Origin: Mariprofundaceae bacterium
GTDB taxonomy: Bacteria > Pseudomonadota > Zetaproteobacteria > Mariprofundales > Mariprofundaceae
Direction of reading: 5' to 3'
Length of the DNA: 12,527 nt
NCBI GenBank assembly: GCA_015488125.1
Contig: WFOJ01000130.1
Coordinates: 1-12,527 of the forward strand
The position numbers were made by a program, and so were the translations under genes. The notes under the pieces were generated by a model, which made no database searches, was not told the origin of the DNA, and saw nothing but the letters and a program-made list of their open reading frames with translations. Shown here piece after piece: positions 1 through 7,308 of this stretch (the stretch's first letter is position 1; every line of letters starts with the position of its first letter).

Positions 1-689
1 ACGTCAGCGAATATGCTTCGCTGATGATCAACTCATCCTTTGGCATTGGCCCGGATGTCTCTGCCAATGTTCCTGTCTCCCTGTTCCCCCAGGCAGGCCT
101 GGGTGCACGCCTGCACTGGTCGCCGGTGGAGGGACTGAATGTCAATGCCGCAGTATATGACGGTGACCCTGCGACACGTGGCTTCAAGGCTGGCGAGGGC
201 GAATTCTATGTGGTGGAAACCAATTTTTCCGAAGGCGGTCAGAACAGTATCAAGGCAGGCTATTGGCTGCACAGCGCCAATCCGACGTTTGGTGGCGTGA
301 CCTTTTCGCGCAACTATGGCTATTATGGCATTATCGAGCGTGAACTGACACCGTTTGAACAAGGTGGCATTGGTATGTTTCTGCAATATGGTCACGCACC
401 GAGCGATCGCAATACGGTGTTTAACTATGTTGGCGGCGGCTTTCATATACAGGGCATGATACCCGGGCGTGCTGACGACGAATTTGGTATCGCCATGGCC
501 CGCGCCACCATACATACTGCACCGAATGCGATCAATGTCACTGAAAGCACGTTGGAGATGACCTACCGTGCGCTACTATGGTCCGGTATTACCGTGCAAC
601 CCGATATGCAATGGATCAGCAACCCTGGCGGCACACTCGGCGCACCGTCAATTCGGGTGGGTCTGCTGCGGTTTGAAGTGGATTTATAG
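1..689 (+). CDS. Carbohydrate porin, OprB family (C-terminal part, 5' end outside window)
   Basis: This is the 3' end of an outer-membrane porin. The frame is open from base 3, before the first in-window ATG at base 24, so the gene begins to the left of the window. The visible 228 residues contain typical OprB features: an early N-S-S-F-G segment, then a V-Y-D-G-D-P turn, alternating hydrophobic and polar strands rich in Gly, Tyr and Phe, and a terminal strand ending in R-F-E-V-D-L. OprB proteins form outer-membrane barrels that take up sugars by diffusion; in this host the substrate could be another small solute. The final residue is Leu rather than the usual Phe, but the strand pattern is kept. 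The gene stops 84 nt before the best start of the next gene, with no strong terminator between, so read-through into the ABC unit is possible. Family assignment rests on recognised sequence style, not a search. Confidence 0.82.
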   Translation, partial: VSEYASLMINSSFGIGPDVSANVPVSLFPQAGLGARLHWSPVEGLNVNAAVYDGDPATRGFKAGEGEFYVVETNFSEGGQNSIKAGYWLHSANPTFGGVTFSRNYGYYGIIERELTPFEQGGIGMFLQYGHAPSDRNTVFNYVGGGFHIQGMIPGRADDEFGIAMARATIHTAPNAINVTESTLEMTYRALLWSGITVQPDMQWISNPGGTLGAPSIRVGLLRFEVDL

Positions 690-773
690 CGATATTTGCG
701 TACCTTGCCTTGTGGGAGGGGTAAAGTAGACAGCACAGATGAACAGATGGATGATAAAAGGATAAGGCAATCC

Positions 774-1421
774 ATGGCTACAGGTAATAAAAGTACAGGC
801 TATAAAATGAGTTTCCGGCATTTCGGCTTGTTGCGCAAGGCAATCGTAACAAAACAATCCGGCATGATTCATTTTCGTACAATCGATGATTACAGTGGCG
901 TGTTATTGTTGTCGAATGGTGAGATCGGCCACGATGATGGTTATCAGCAACTCATCAGGTTTCTCGCATCACCAATGATGATTACCGAGTGGAAGGAAGG
1001 CCAGGTGCAGGCAGAGACCAATTCAGCACTGGAAGCCATCACCTATGCCGTGAATCACCTGGACTGGCCGGATGATCAATTGCGCATGGTGAGCGTCATG
1101 TTTTCCAAGCTGCCACATGTCAAGGTGACCCTTCTGGATGTTCATTTTGACAGCTTTCTGACCGATATCAGCTATAACCTGTTTTACCAGCAATCCCTGT
1201 CTGTTGAAGGCTTTACCCCGGCTTATTTTCTGCTGGACAATGATCCTACCAATTCCCTGCTATTGCATCGGGTACGCGTGCTAACCTTTAACTATCTGCT
1301 CGGCCTGATGCAGGCGGCAACGCCTACCCGCGAACATATTCCCGAAGCGAAAGTGAAAAAAACGCGAAAATTGGGCTTCGTCAGCCGGATCATGCATCGC
1401 ATTCGCGCCATCGGCAACTGA
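774..1421 (+). CDS. DUF4388-like hypothetical protein
   Basis: A soluble 215-residue protein with no signal peptide or membrane segment. The start at 774 is chosen because an AAGG (764-767, inside AAAGGATAAGG) lies 6 nt upstream. In-frame starts at 696 (TTG) and 747 (ATG) lack well-placed ribosome sites. The N-terminal ~80 residues have the pattern of DUF4388/PatA-type N-terminal domains: L-L-R-K-A, then S-G-M-I-H-F, then V-L-L-L-S-N-G-E-I-G-H, then a W-K-E-G-Q segment. In other bacteria such domains occur in signalling and gliding-motility regulators, but no receiver or GGDEF domain is attached here. The rest is predicted alpha/beta with a basic C-terminal tail (K-V-K-K-T-R-K). It ends 17 nt before the ABC permease start and is probably co-transcribed with it, so a regulatory or accessory role for that transporter is possible. 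Function is unknown; the domain call is a pattern judgement. Confidence 0.7.
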   Translation: MATGNKSTGYKMSFRHFGLLRKAIVTKQSGMIHFRTIDDYSGVLLLSNGEIGHDDGYQQLIRFLASPMMITEWKEGQVQAETNSALEAITYAVNHLDWPDDQLRMVSVMFSKLPHVKVTLLDVHFDSFLTDISYNLFYQQSLSVEGFTPAYFLLDNDPTNSLLLHRVRVLTFNYLLGLMQAATPTREHIPEAKVKKTRKLGFVSRIMHRIRAIGN

Positions 1422-1438
1422 TTTCAGACTCTACCCCC

Positions 1439-2668
1439 ATGAACACCGTTATTTATTTGCGTCTGGGGGTCGGCAACCTGTGGTTGCATCCAACCCGTAC
1501 AGGATTGACCTTGCTGGCGCTGGTTATTGGTATTGGTGCGCTTGGTTTTCTCTCCGCCATGATGAATGGTATGATGACGAATATGAAGAGCAATTTTGTG
1601 CTGAACGAAATGGGCCATCTTCAAATCCATGCCAAAGGCTTTGAGCAACAGCGCAAGATCGAACTTCACCTGAACAACACCGAAACGATTGATGCGATGC
1701 TGGCACAAACCCCCGCTGTTCGTGCCTGGTCGCATCGTTTGCGTGTCTCTGGCATGGCTTCGGCTGCTGGCAGCAGCGCTACTGCATTGATCAGCGGTAT
1801 TGAGGCAGAGCAGGAAAGCCGCGTCAGCCGTCTGCGTGAATTTCTGGTGCAGGGCGCCTGGCTGCGTCCGACGCAGCTACGGGATGCCGTGCTGGGCAAG
1901 GTACTGGCTGAACGCTTAAGACTCGATATAGGCGACAAACTGGTGCTGATGGCTGTTGCGCCTGACGGTGATGTTATGTCGGAGGTATTCCGGCTGCGAG
2001 GTACGATTGCCTCTGGCGCCATGGAAATGGATAACACCACCGTGTTGATCAACCTTAAGGCAGCACAGGCGTGGATGAATCTTGGTGCTGGGGTGACGGA
2101 TGTGGTGATTCGTTGCCGCAGCTTTGCCGATGTCAATCCTCTGGCGCAACAACTTCGTCAGCAGCTTGATGGTCATGATGTGGAAGTGTTGCGCTGGATG
2201 GATATTGACCCCATGGCCGAGCAATGGACGCGGTTTAATGATGCCTATTCCTGGGTGATTATGGCGGTGGTGATGATCGTGATTCTGGCTGAAGTACTCA
2301 ACACCATGCTGATGAGCATGCATGATCGCCTGCATGAGCTTGGCTTGATGGCCGCGCTTGGCACCAGTCAAGGCGCCATGTTTGCCATGGTCATCTGGGA
2401 GACGCTGGTGCTGGTCACTCTGGGTGGTGTGCTTGGCTTTGCCCTTGGCTATGCCTTCACGGCCTGGTATGCCGTACATGGCATTGATCTTTCGCGCTAC
2501 GCAGAGGCTTTTTCTTTCATGTATATTGAGCCTGTTGTTTACCCTGCCATGGAATGGCAACAAACCCTGCACATGATGGGAGCTGCGCTGTCTGGCGCGT
2601 GTCTTGCCGGAATGTATCCTGCCTGGCAGGCATCGCGTCTTGACCCTGTGCAGGCCATGAGGGAATAG
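1439..2668 (+). CDS. ABC transporter permease, MacB/LolC-E (FtsX) type
   Basis: A 409-residue inner-membrane permease. The layout is that of the MacB_PCD plus FtsX family: a short N-terminal cytoplasmic stretch, a first membrane helix at about residues 22-42, a large periplasmic domain (about 43-268), then three C-terminal helices at about 271-293, 314-342 and 376-396. It ends in the family's conserved tail (Y-P-A-W-Q-A-S-R-L-D-P-V-Q-A-M). Such proteins usually dimerise and use ATP hydrolysis on the cytoplasmic side to drive mechanical work in the periplasm, such as lipoprotein release (LolCDE) or export through a TolC channel (MacAB). No MacA-type adaptor or outer-membrane factor is present here, so the substrate cannot be named. 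The start has no clear ribosome-binding site and lies 17 nt after the previous stop, which suggests translational coupling. The ATPase gene follows after 2 nt. Confidence 0.9.
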   Translation: MNTVIYLRLGVGNLWLHPTRTGLTLLALVIGIGALGFLSAMMNGMMTNMKSNFVLNEMGHLQIHAKGFEQQRKIELHLNNTETIDAMLAQTPAVRAWSHRLRVSGMASAAGSSATALISGIEAEQESRVSRLREFLVQGAWLRPTQLRDAVLGKVLAERLRLDIGDKLVLMAVAPDGDVMSEVFRLRGTIASGAMEMDNTTVLINLKAAQAWMNLGAGVTDVVIRCRSFADVNPLAQQLRQQLDGHDVEVLRWMDIDPMAEQWTRFNDAYSWVIMAVVMIVILAEVLNTMLMSMHDRLHELGLMAALGTSQGAMFAMVIWETLVLVTLGGVLGFALGYAFTAWYAVHGIDLSRYAEAFSFMYIEPVVYPAMEWQQTLHMMGAALSGACLAGMYPAWQASRLDPVQAMRE

Positions 2669-2670
2669 GC

Positions 2671-3363
2671 ATGGATCAGGCGTTGATTCAGGGCTGCGGC
2701 CTGAAAAAATATTATCAAAGTGGCAATACGCGCACTGCCGCGCTCAATGGTGTGAACTTCTCTTTGCAGCGAGGGGCATTTACGGTGCTTGCCGGTCGTT
2801 CAGGATCTGGCAAAACCACCCTGCTGAACATGATTGGCCTGCTCGATCGTCCTGACGAAGGCAGTTTGCGCATTGCCGGCGAAGATGTACTGGCGATTTC
2901 ACGCCGTCAGCGCGCCAACTTTCGTTTGCGACGCATTGGCTTTATTTTTCAGGCCTATAACCTCATCCGCGTACTTTCCGCCAGAGAAAATGTTGCCTAT
3001 GTCCAGCAATTACGTGGCATGAAAAAAAAACAGCGCCTGGAGCTGGCCGACTACTGGCTGGCGCAGGTCGATCTTGCCGGTCTGGGCGATCGCCGCCCGG
3101 ATCAGCTTTCCGGCGGCCAGCAACAGCGCGTGGCGGTAGCCCGGGCGCTGGCCAGCCAGCCGGAAATCATTCTTGCCGATGAACCCACAGCCAATCTGGA
3201 TTCGCATAATGGCGAAAGCCTGATGGCTTTGATGCGCAGGCTTAACGAACGCGAAAACACCACTTTCCTGATCGCGTCGCACGATCCTGTTGCCATGGAC
3301 GCAGCGCGTGAGCTGGTGAGTATGCAGGATGGCGTGATGATTGACAGGGTGTTGCGGGAATAA
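2671..3363 (+). CDS. ABC transporter ATP-binding protein, LolD/MacB-like
   Basis: A 230-residue nucleotide-binding subunit with a complete motif set: Walker A G-R-S-G-S-G-K-T (residues 42-49), Q-loop Gln94, signature L-S-G-G-Q (146-150), Walker B I-I-L-A-D-E (166-171) and H-loop His204. Length and the D-E-P-T-A-N-L-D segment place it in the LolD/MacB/FtsE group that pairs with FtsX-type permeases. It begins 2 nt after the permease stop, and its ribosome site (AGGGA) lies inside the last codons of the permease gene, so the two products are very likely made in a fixed ratio and form one complex. It powers transport or extraction by ATP hydrolysis at the cytoplasmic face. Nothing in the sequence distinguishes lipoprotein sorting from efflux. 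A hairpin terminator begins at its stop codon. Confidence 0.93.
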   Translation: MDQALIQGCGLKKYYQSGNTRTAALNGVNFSLQRGAFTVLAGRSGSGKTTLLNMIGLLDRPDEGSLRIAGEDVLAISRRQRANFRLRRIGFIFQAYNLIRVLSARENVAYVQQLRGMKKKQRLELADYWLAQVDLAGLGDRRPDQLSGGQQQRVAVARALASQPEIILADEPTANLDSHNGESLMALMRRLNERENTTFLIASHDPVAMDAARELVSMQDGVMIDRVLRE

Positions 3364-3398
3364 GTCCCATAGGGCTTATGGGACTTGTGGGGCTTTTT
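3362..3398 (+). terminator. Rho-independent terminator after the ABC unit
   Basis: A perfect 10-bp inverted repeat, AAGTCCCATA (3362-3371) and TATGGGACTT (3377-3386), encloses a 5-nt loop. It is followed by GTGGGGC and then five T (3394-3398). The left arm overlaps the TAA stop of the ATPase gene. The T-run sits 7 nt from the stem, so termination may be less than complete. The opposite strand has no T-run after the stem, so it probably serves only the plus-strand unit, although the stop of the convergent phosphatase gene is 1 nt beyond it. Confidence 0.75.
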
Positions 3399-3399
3399 G

Positions 3400-4140
3400 T
3401 TACAGCTGCTGTAAATGGGCGAGCGTGACGATGCCCAGGTCGGTTAACTGATGAGGATTGTGCAAGACCTCCACCGGCGGTTGATCGCCAAGCTCGGCAA
3501 CGACCAGATCGGCGGCTGAAAAATCCTGCGAGCGTGTATAGCCATTCACCGTGACGACGCAGCGCAAACCAGCGGCACGCGCTGATCGCAGGCCATTTTC
3601 TGAATCTTCCATGGCCAGGGTATTGGCTGCTGCTACGCCCAACTCGCGCATGGCATAGGTATAAATATCCGGCGCAGGCTTTTTGGCGGGAACGATGTCG
3701 CCGGCAGCCAGGATGGCGAAAATATCAAACCATTCCCGACCCAGACTGTGTTCAATCAGCGCATCCAGCGCAGCCGGGGTTGTCGTGGTGGCTACGCCTT
3801 GCGTAATGCCCGCATCACGGATTTCTTCCAGCAGACGGCGCACACCCGGACGCAAGGGAATGCGCCCTTCAGCCATCAATTGCTGATAATACGCCGTTTT
3901 GCGGGCATGCAGGCTGGCAATATCCTGGTCACTTAAGGCAGGCATGCCACCTTGTGCCATATCGTGACGGATGCGCTCCTTGCCACCGGTTACCTTGAGC
4001 AACGCGCCATAAGTTGCTTCATCCCAGCGACGCTCTATTCCCGCCTCCTCAAAAGCCATATTAAAGGCAAGGCGGTGACCATCCCGCTCGGTGTCGGCCA
4101 GCGTACCATCAACATCCCACAAAACACATTGTAAATTCAC
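3400..4140 (-). CDS. cbbY: HAD-family phosphatase, CbbY-like
   Basis: A 246-residue cytoplasmic hydrolase of the haloacid dehalogenase superfamily. Seen: motif I D-V-D-G-T (nucleophile Asp9, acid/base Asp11), motif II Thr119 in A-T-T-T-T, motif III Lys153/154 in K-K-P-A-P-D, and motif IV E-D-S-E-N-G (Glu178, Asp179). The cap carries H-R-L-A-F-N (22-27) and T-G-G-K-E-R (51-56), which are marks of the CbbY group. Characterised CbbY enzymes dephosphorylate xylulose-1,5-bisphosphate, a misfire product that inhibits Rubisco; related proteins act on beta-glucose-1-phosphate or phosphoglycolate. The GTG at 4140 is preferred because AAGGGGGA lies 4 nt upstream, while the alternative ATG at 4191 would add 17 poorly conserved residues and reach close to clpS. 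No Rubisco or other Calvin-cycle gene is in the window, so the substrate is inferred and the symbol is tentative. Confidence 0.82.
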   Translation of the reverse strand: MNLQCVLWDVDGTLADTERDGHRLAFNMAFEEAGIERRWDEATYGALLKVTGGKERIRHDMAQGGMPALSDQDIASLHARKTAYYQQLMAEGRIPLRPGVRRLLEEIRDAGITQGVATTTTPAALDALIEHSLGREWFDIFAILAAGDIVPAKKPAPDIYTYAMRELGVAAANTLAMEDSENGLRSARAAGLRCVVTVNGYTRSQDFSAADLVVAELGDQPPVEVLHNPHQLTDLGIVTLAHLQQL

Positions 4141-4204
4141 ATATTCCCCCTTGTTCGGAACACAAAAACTCGCACTTTTATTCGTTCGCACTACACTTCG
4201 TTAC
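4141..4204. promoter_or_regulatory. Shared upstream region of the cbbY-like gene and clpS
   Basis: These 64 bp separate two divergent starts and should hold, or adjoin, promoters for both directions. The part next to the phosphatase gene carries its ribosome site (AAGGGGGA on the minus strand, 4145-4152). I see no convincing sigma-70 pair: TTGTTC at 4151-4156 could be a -35 for clpS, but the TTTTAT downstream is spaced at 19 nt and is a poor match. No clear Shine-Dalgarno precedes clpS. The call rests on gene arrangement. Confidence 0.35.
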
Positions 4205-4519
4205 ATGTCTTCAATTGTTGTGCACACCGTAAGGCAAACAGAAAAGCCGAAGCTTAAAAAGCCCCCCATGTTCAGGGTTATTATACTGAATGATGATTAT
4301 ACACCGATGGACTTTGTGGTTCAGGTGTTGATGGATTTTTTCTATCATTCCGAAGAGACAGCGCAGCGGCTGATGATGGATATTCATCGCAAAGGATCGG
4401 CCATTTGCGGAATTTACCCCAAGGATATTGCCGAGAGCAAGGTGATTCAGGTTGAGGCACATTGCCGCAAACACGGTCATCCGTTGTGCTGCATGTATGA
4501 GCAACATGATGAAAGCTGA
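4205..4519 (+). CDS. clpS: ATP-dependent Clp protease adaptor ClpS
   Basis: A 104-residue adaptor that binds proteins with bulky hydrophobic N-terminal residues and hands them to ClpA. The core is clear: V-I-I-L-N-D-D-Y-T-P-M (residues 25-35) contains the Asn29, Asp30 and Asp31 that contact the substrate alpha-amino group, with Met35 at the pocket edge. His61 in D-I-H-R-K-G corresponds to the conserved pocket histidine of Escherichia coli ClpS (His66). The later A-I-C-G-I-Y and H-G-H-P-L-C-C segments also match the family. Residues 1-20 form the flexible, Lys- and Pro-rich tail needed to engage ClpA. Length is normal for the family, which supports the ATG at 4205 over an upstream in-frame ATG at 4091 that would run into the divergent gene. 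clpA follows after 15 nt, the classic arrangement. Confidence 0.96.
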   Translation: MSSIVVHTVRQTEKPKLKKPPMFRVIILNDDYTPMDFVVQVLMDFFYHSEETAQRLMMDIHRKGSAICGIYPKDIAESKVIQVEAHCRKHGHPLCCMYEQHDES

Positions 4520-4534
4520 TCAAGGGAGAGGACA

Positions 4535-6805
4535 GTGAGCGTATTGAATGATGCATTGGAACGCACGCTGAACGAGGTGTTTCGTCGTGCGCATGAACAG
4601 CGGGATGTGTTTGTAACCATTGAACACCTGTTGCGTGGTCTGCTGGAAAATGAAGATGTGCAGCGAGTACTGACGCATTTACAGGTAGATATACTGGCCT
4701 TGCAGCAGGAGTTGGATGCCTTTCTTTTTGAGCATGCGCATACCCTGCCGGAAGAGCGGGAGGGTGAAACCACCGCCAGCGCCGGTTTGCAACGGGTGAT
4801 CCAGCGCGCTGTGATGCATGTGCAGGCATCAGGCCGTGATGAGGTGACAGGTGCGCATGTGCTGGTCTCCATCTTTTCGGAAAAAGATTCTCACGCACTG
4901 TATATGATGGAACGTGCGGGCATTTCCCGTCTGGCTGTGGTGACGACGATGTCGCGCTACATTGATGAACACCGTGGCGTTGAAGAAGCGGATGACGATG
5001 CCTCTCTTGATGCGACAGCCTCCATCCATATGGAGCGCAAGCAACAGCAATCGCCACTGGAAAAATATTGCATTGATCTGAACAAGCGAGCCTTGCAAGG
5101 CAAGCTTGATCCGTTAGTCGGGCGCGCTCAGGAGCTTGAACGCTGCATGCATATTCTTTGCCGCCGACGTAAAAACAACCCTTTGCTGGTAGGCGAGGCG
5201 GGCGTTGGCAAGACGGCGATTGTGGAAGGATTGGCGCAACGCATTGTTGCCGGTGAAGTGCCCGCGCCGTTGTTGTCAGCACATATGTACACGCTGGATC
5301 TGGCCGCCTTGCTGGCGGGCACCAAATACCGTGGTGATTTTGAAGAGCGACTGAAGGCGGTACTCAAAGTCATCCGCGAAGACCCTGATATTATTCTGTT
5401 TGTCGATGAAATCCATACCATGATTGGTGCTGGAGCTGTCTCCGGCGGCTCGATGGATGCTTCCAATCTGCTCAAGCCAGCGCTGAGCAATGGCGAGTTG
5501 CGCTGCATTGGAGCGACCACTTATCAGGAGTATCGTCAGTTGTTTGAGCGTGAGGCGGCGCTTTCCCGACGCTTCCAGAAAGTGGATGTGGCAGAACCTA
5601 GCGAAGAGGAAAGCGTTTGTATTTTGCGCGGCGTGGTGCCGGGGCTGGAAGCGCATCATGAGGTCAAATACCCGGATTCGCTGCTGGCAACCACGGTGAA
5701 ACTCAGCAAGCGCCATATTCACGGGCGTTTTTTGCCGGATTCGGCGATTGATGTGCTGGATGAAGCTGGTGCTGCGATGCGCCTGGCCAAACGGCCACGC
5801 AAGCAATTATCCCTGCGCGATATTGAAAAAAGTATTTCCGCCATTGCCCGTATTCCCGCTCGCCAGGTCTCCAGTTCGGACCGTAAGGTGCTGGAATCGC
5901 TGGAACGTGATCTTAAACTGTCGGTGTTTGGCCAGGATGAGCCGATTGAACAACTGGCTGCACATATCAAGCTGTCCCGGGCTGGTTTGTCGCAACCAGG
6001 AAAACCCATCGGCAGCTTTTTGTTCACCGGCCCGACAGGAGTGGGCAAAACCGAAGTGGCGCGACAACTGGCGCGTATTTCCGGCATTGAGCTGATCCAT
6101 TTTGATATGTCCGAATACATGGAAGCACATGCTGTTTCACGGCTGATTGGCTCGCCACCGGGTTATGTTGGTTTTGAGCAGGGCGGCCTGCTGACAGAGG
6201 CGATTGCCAAACATCCGCATGCGGTATTGTTACTTGATGAAATCGAGAAAGCACATCCTGATATTTTCAATATCCTGTTGCAGGTGATGGATCACGGTGA
6301 ACTAACCGATAATAACGGTCGCACTGCCAGTTTTCAGCATGTCATCCTGATCATGACCAGCAATGCCGGTGCCTTTGAAATGCAAAAGAGCAGTTACGGC
6401 TTTACCACCCAGGCTCGTCAGGGTGCTGATGAGGAGGCGATCAAGCGCCTGTTCACGCCTGAATTTCGTAATCGGCTGGATGGTATTATTCCGTTCTCGC
6501 CATTATCACAGGAAACCATCGTTCATGTCGTCAATAAATTCCTGGCAGAACTGGAAATGCAACTGATGGAGAAAAAGATTGAACTGGATGTTTCCGATGC
6601 GGCCCGTCAGTGGCTGGCTGTTCATGGCTATGATGCACTGATGGGCGCGCGTCCGATGGGACGTTTGATTCAGCAGAAAATCAAGAAACCACTGGCCGAT
6701 GCCATTCTCTTTGGCGAACTGCGCAAGGGTGGACGGGCGCAGGTGGATGCTATTGATGATACCCTTGAAGTTCATTGCCATTCAACAGAGGAAACCCGCT
6801 CATGA
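4535..6805 (+). CDS. clpA: ATP-dependent Clp protease ATP-binding subunit ClpA
   Basis: A 756-residue AAA+ unfoldase that docks on ClpP and threads substrates into it. Order of parts: Clp-N double repeat (about 1-145), an acidic linker, first AAA module with Walker A G-E-A-G-V-G-K-T (220-227) and Walker B I-I-L-F-V-D-E (286-292), pore segment K-Y-R-G (264-267), second module with Walker A G-P-T-G-V-G-K-T (499-506), pore segment G-Y-V-G (543-546), Walker B V-L-L-L-D-E (564-569), and a D2-small domain to the end. There is no long middle coiled coil, which separates it from ClpB and ClpC. The ClpP-docking loop reads S-Y-G-F (620-623) where E. coli ClpA has I-G-L. Start is GTG with a strong AAGGGAGAGG 3 nt upstream. 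The stop overlaps the next start (ATGA). clpP is not in the window. Confidence 0.97.
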   Translation: MSVLNDALERTLNEVFRRAHEQRDVFVTIEHLLRGLLENEDVQRVLTHLQVDILALQQELDAFLFEHAHTLPEEREGETTASAGLQRVIQRAVMHVQASGRDEVTGAHVLVSIFSEKDSHALYMMERAGISRLAVVTTMSRYIDEHRGVEEADDDASLDATASIHMERKQQQSPLEKYCIDLNKRALQGKLDPLVGRAQELERCMHILCRRRKNNPLLVGEAGVGKTAIVEGLAQRIVAGEVPAPLLSAHMYTLDLAALLAGTKYRGDFEERLKAVLKVIREDPDIILFVDEIHTMIGAGAVSGGSMDASNLLKPALSNGELRCIGATTYQEYRQLFEREAALSRRFQKVDVAEPSEEESVCILRGVVPGLEAHHEVKYPDSLLATTVKLSKRHIHGRFLPDSAIDVLDEAGAAMRLAKRPRKQLSLRDIEKSISAIARIPARQVSSSDRKVLESLERDLKLSVFGQDEPIEQLAAHIKLSRAGLSQPGKPIGSFLFTGPTGVGKTEVARQLARISGIELIHFDMSEYMEAHAVSRLIGSPPGYVGFEQGGLLTEAIAKHPHAVLLLDEIEKAHPDIFNILLQVMDHGELTDNNGRTASFQHVILIMTSNAGAFEMQKSSYGFTTQARQGADEEAIKRLFTPEFRNRLDGIIPFSPLSQETIVHVVNKFLAELEMQLMEKKIELDVSDAARQWLAVHGYDALMGARPMGRLIQQKIKKPLADAILFGELRKGGRAQVDAIDDTLEVHCHSTEETRS

Positions 6806-7236
6806 GTCATCTCGTCCATTGTTACGATCTTCGCGTTTATTACGAAGATACCGATCATGGGGGGCGGGTATATTATGCCAACTACCTTAAGTTCATGGAG
6901 CGGGCGCGCACGGAATGCCTACGTGACTGTGGCATTGAGCTGGATCAACTGGAACAGACGGCAGGCATCCAGTTTGCCGTGACAGGGGTGAATATTCGTT
7001 ACCTGCAATCTGCATCGTTTAACGACAGGCTGGATGTGGAGTCAACGTTGACCATGGCACAAGGCGCCAGACTCGCCTTCCGGCAGGATGTCTTCCTGCT
7101 GGCCAGAGACAGCGATGAACGAAAAGCGCAGCTGACAACGGCGGATGTGCAATTAGCCTGCATTGATGGCCATGGCAGACCCAGCCGTATTCCGGCCAAG
7201 CTGCTTGAGGTGTTGCAGGTACATCGATCAGACTGA
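6802..7236 (+). CDS. ybgC: YbgC/4-hydroxybenzoyl-CoA-type acyl-CoA thioesterase
   Basis: A 144-residue hotdog-fold thioesterase. The N-terminal signature Y-Y-E-D-T-D-H-G-G-R-V-Y-Y-A-N-Y (13-28) with catalytic Asp18, followed by F-M-E-R-A-R (31-36), is typical of the YbgC group, which hydrolyses acyl-CoA or acyl-ACP thioesters in the cytoplasm. Position 25 is Tyr where many family members have His. The start at 6802 is preferred over an upstream in-frame ATG at 6775: it overlaps the clpA stop by 4 nt and has AGAGGAAA a few bases upstream, so translation is probably coupled to clpA. In many proteobacteria ybgC heads the tol-pal cluster. Here no tolQ follows, so the gene has moved or this is a separate paralogue, and the natural substrate cannot be inferred from context. 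Confidence 0.9.
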   Translation: MSHLVHCYDLRVYYEDTDHGGRVYYANYLKFMERARTECLRDCGIELDQLEQTAGIQFAVTGVNIRYLQSASFNDRLDVESTLTMAQGARLAFRQDVFLLARDSDERKAQLTTADVQLACIDGHGRPSRIPAKLLEVLQVHRSD

Positions 7237-7308
7237 TGGCGGGTAGTAACATATCTTATTGCCTTCGCCTTTTTCCTGTGTAAGCTCGTCCCCTTGGGAG
7301 GCAGACTT

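Noticed and set aside
1916..2572. A 218-codon minus-strand open frame inside the ABC permease gene
   Set aside because: The product is very rich in His and Gln, matches nothing I know, and mirrors the permease codons.
4281..5282. A 333-codon minus-strand open frame across clpS and clpA
   Set aside because: It overlaps two well-identified genes, is rich in Pro, His, Ser and Cys as expected of an antisense frame, and has no domain signature.
7237..7308. A promoter in the 72-nt gap before the barrel-like gene
   Set aside because: A promoter is plausible here because the unit appears separate from clpSA-ybgC, but I could not find a well-spaced -35 and -10 pair.
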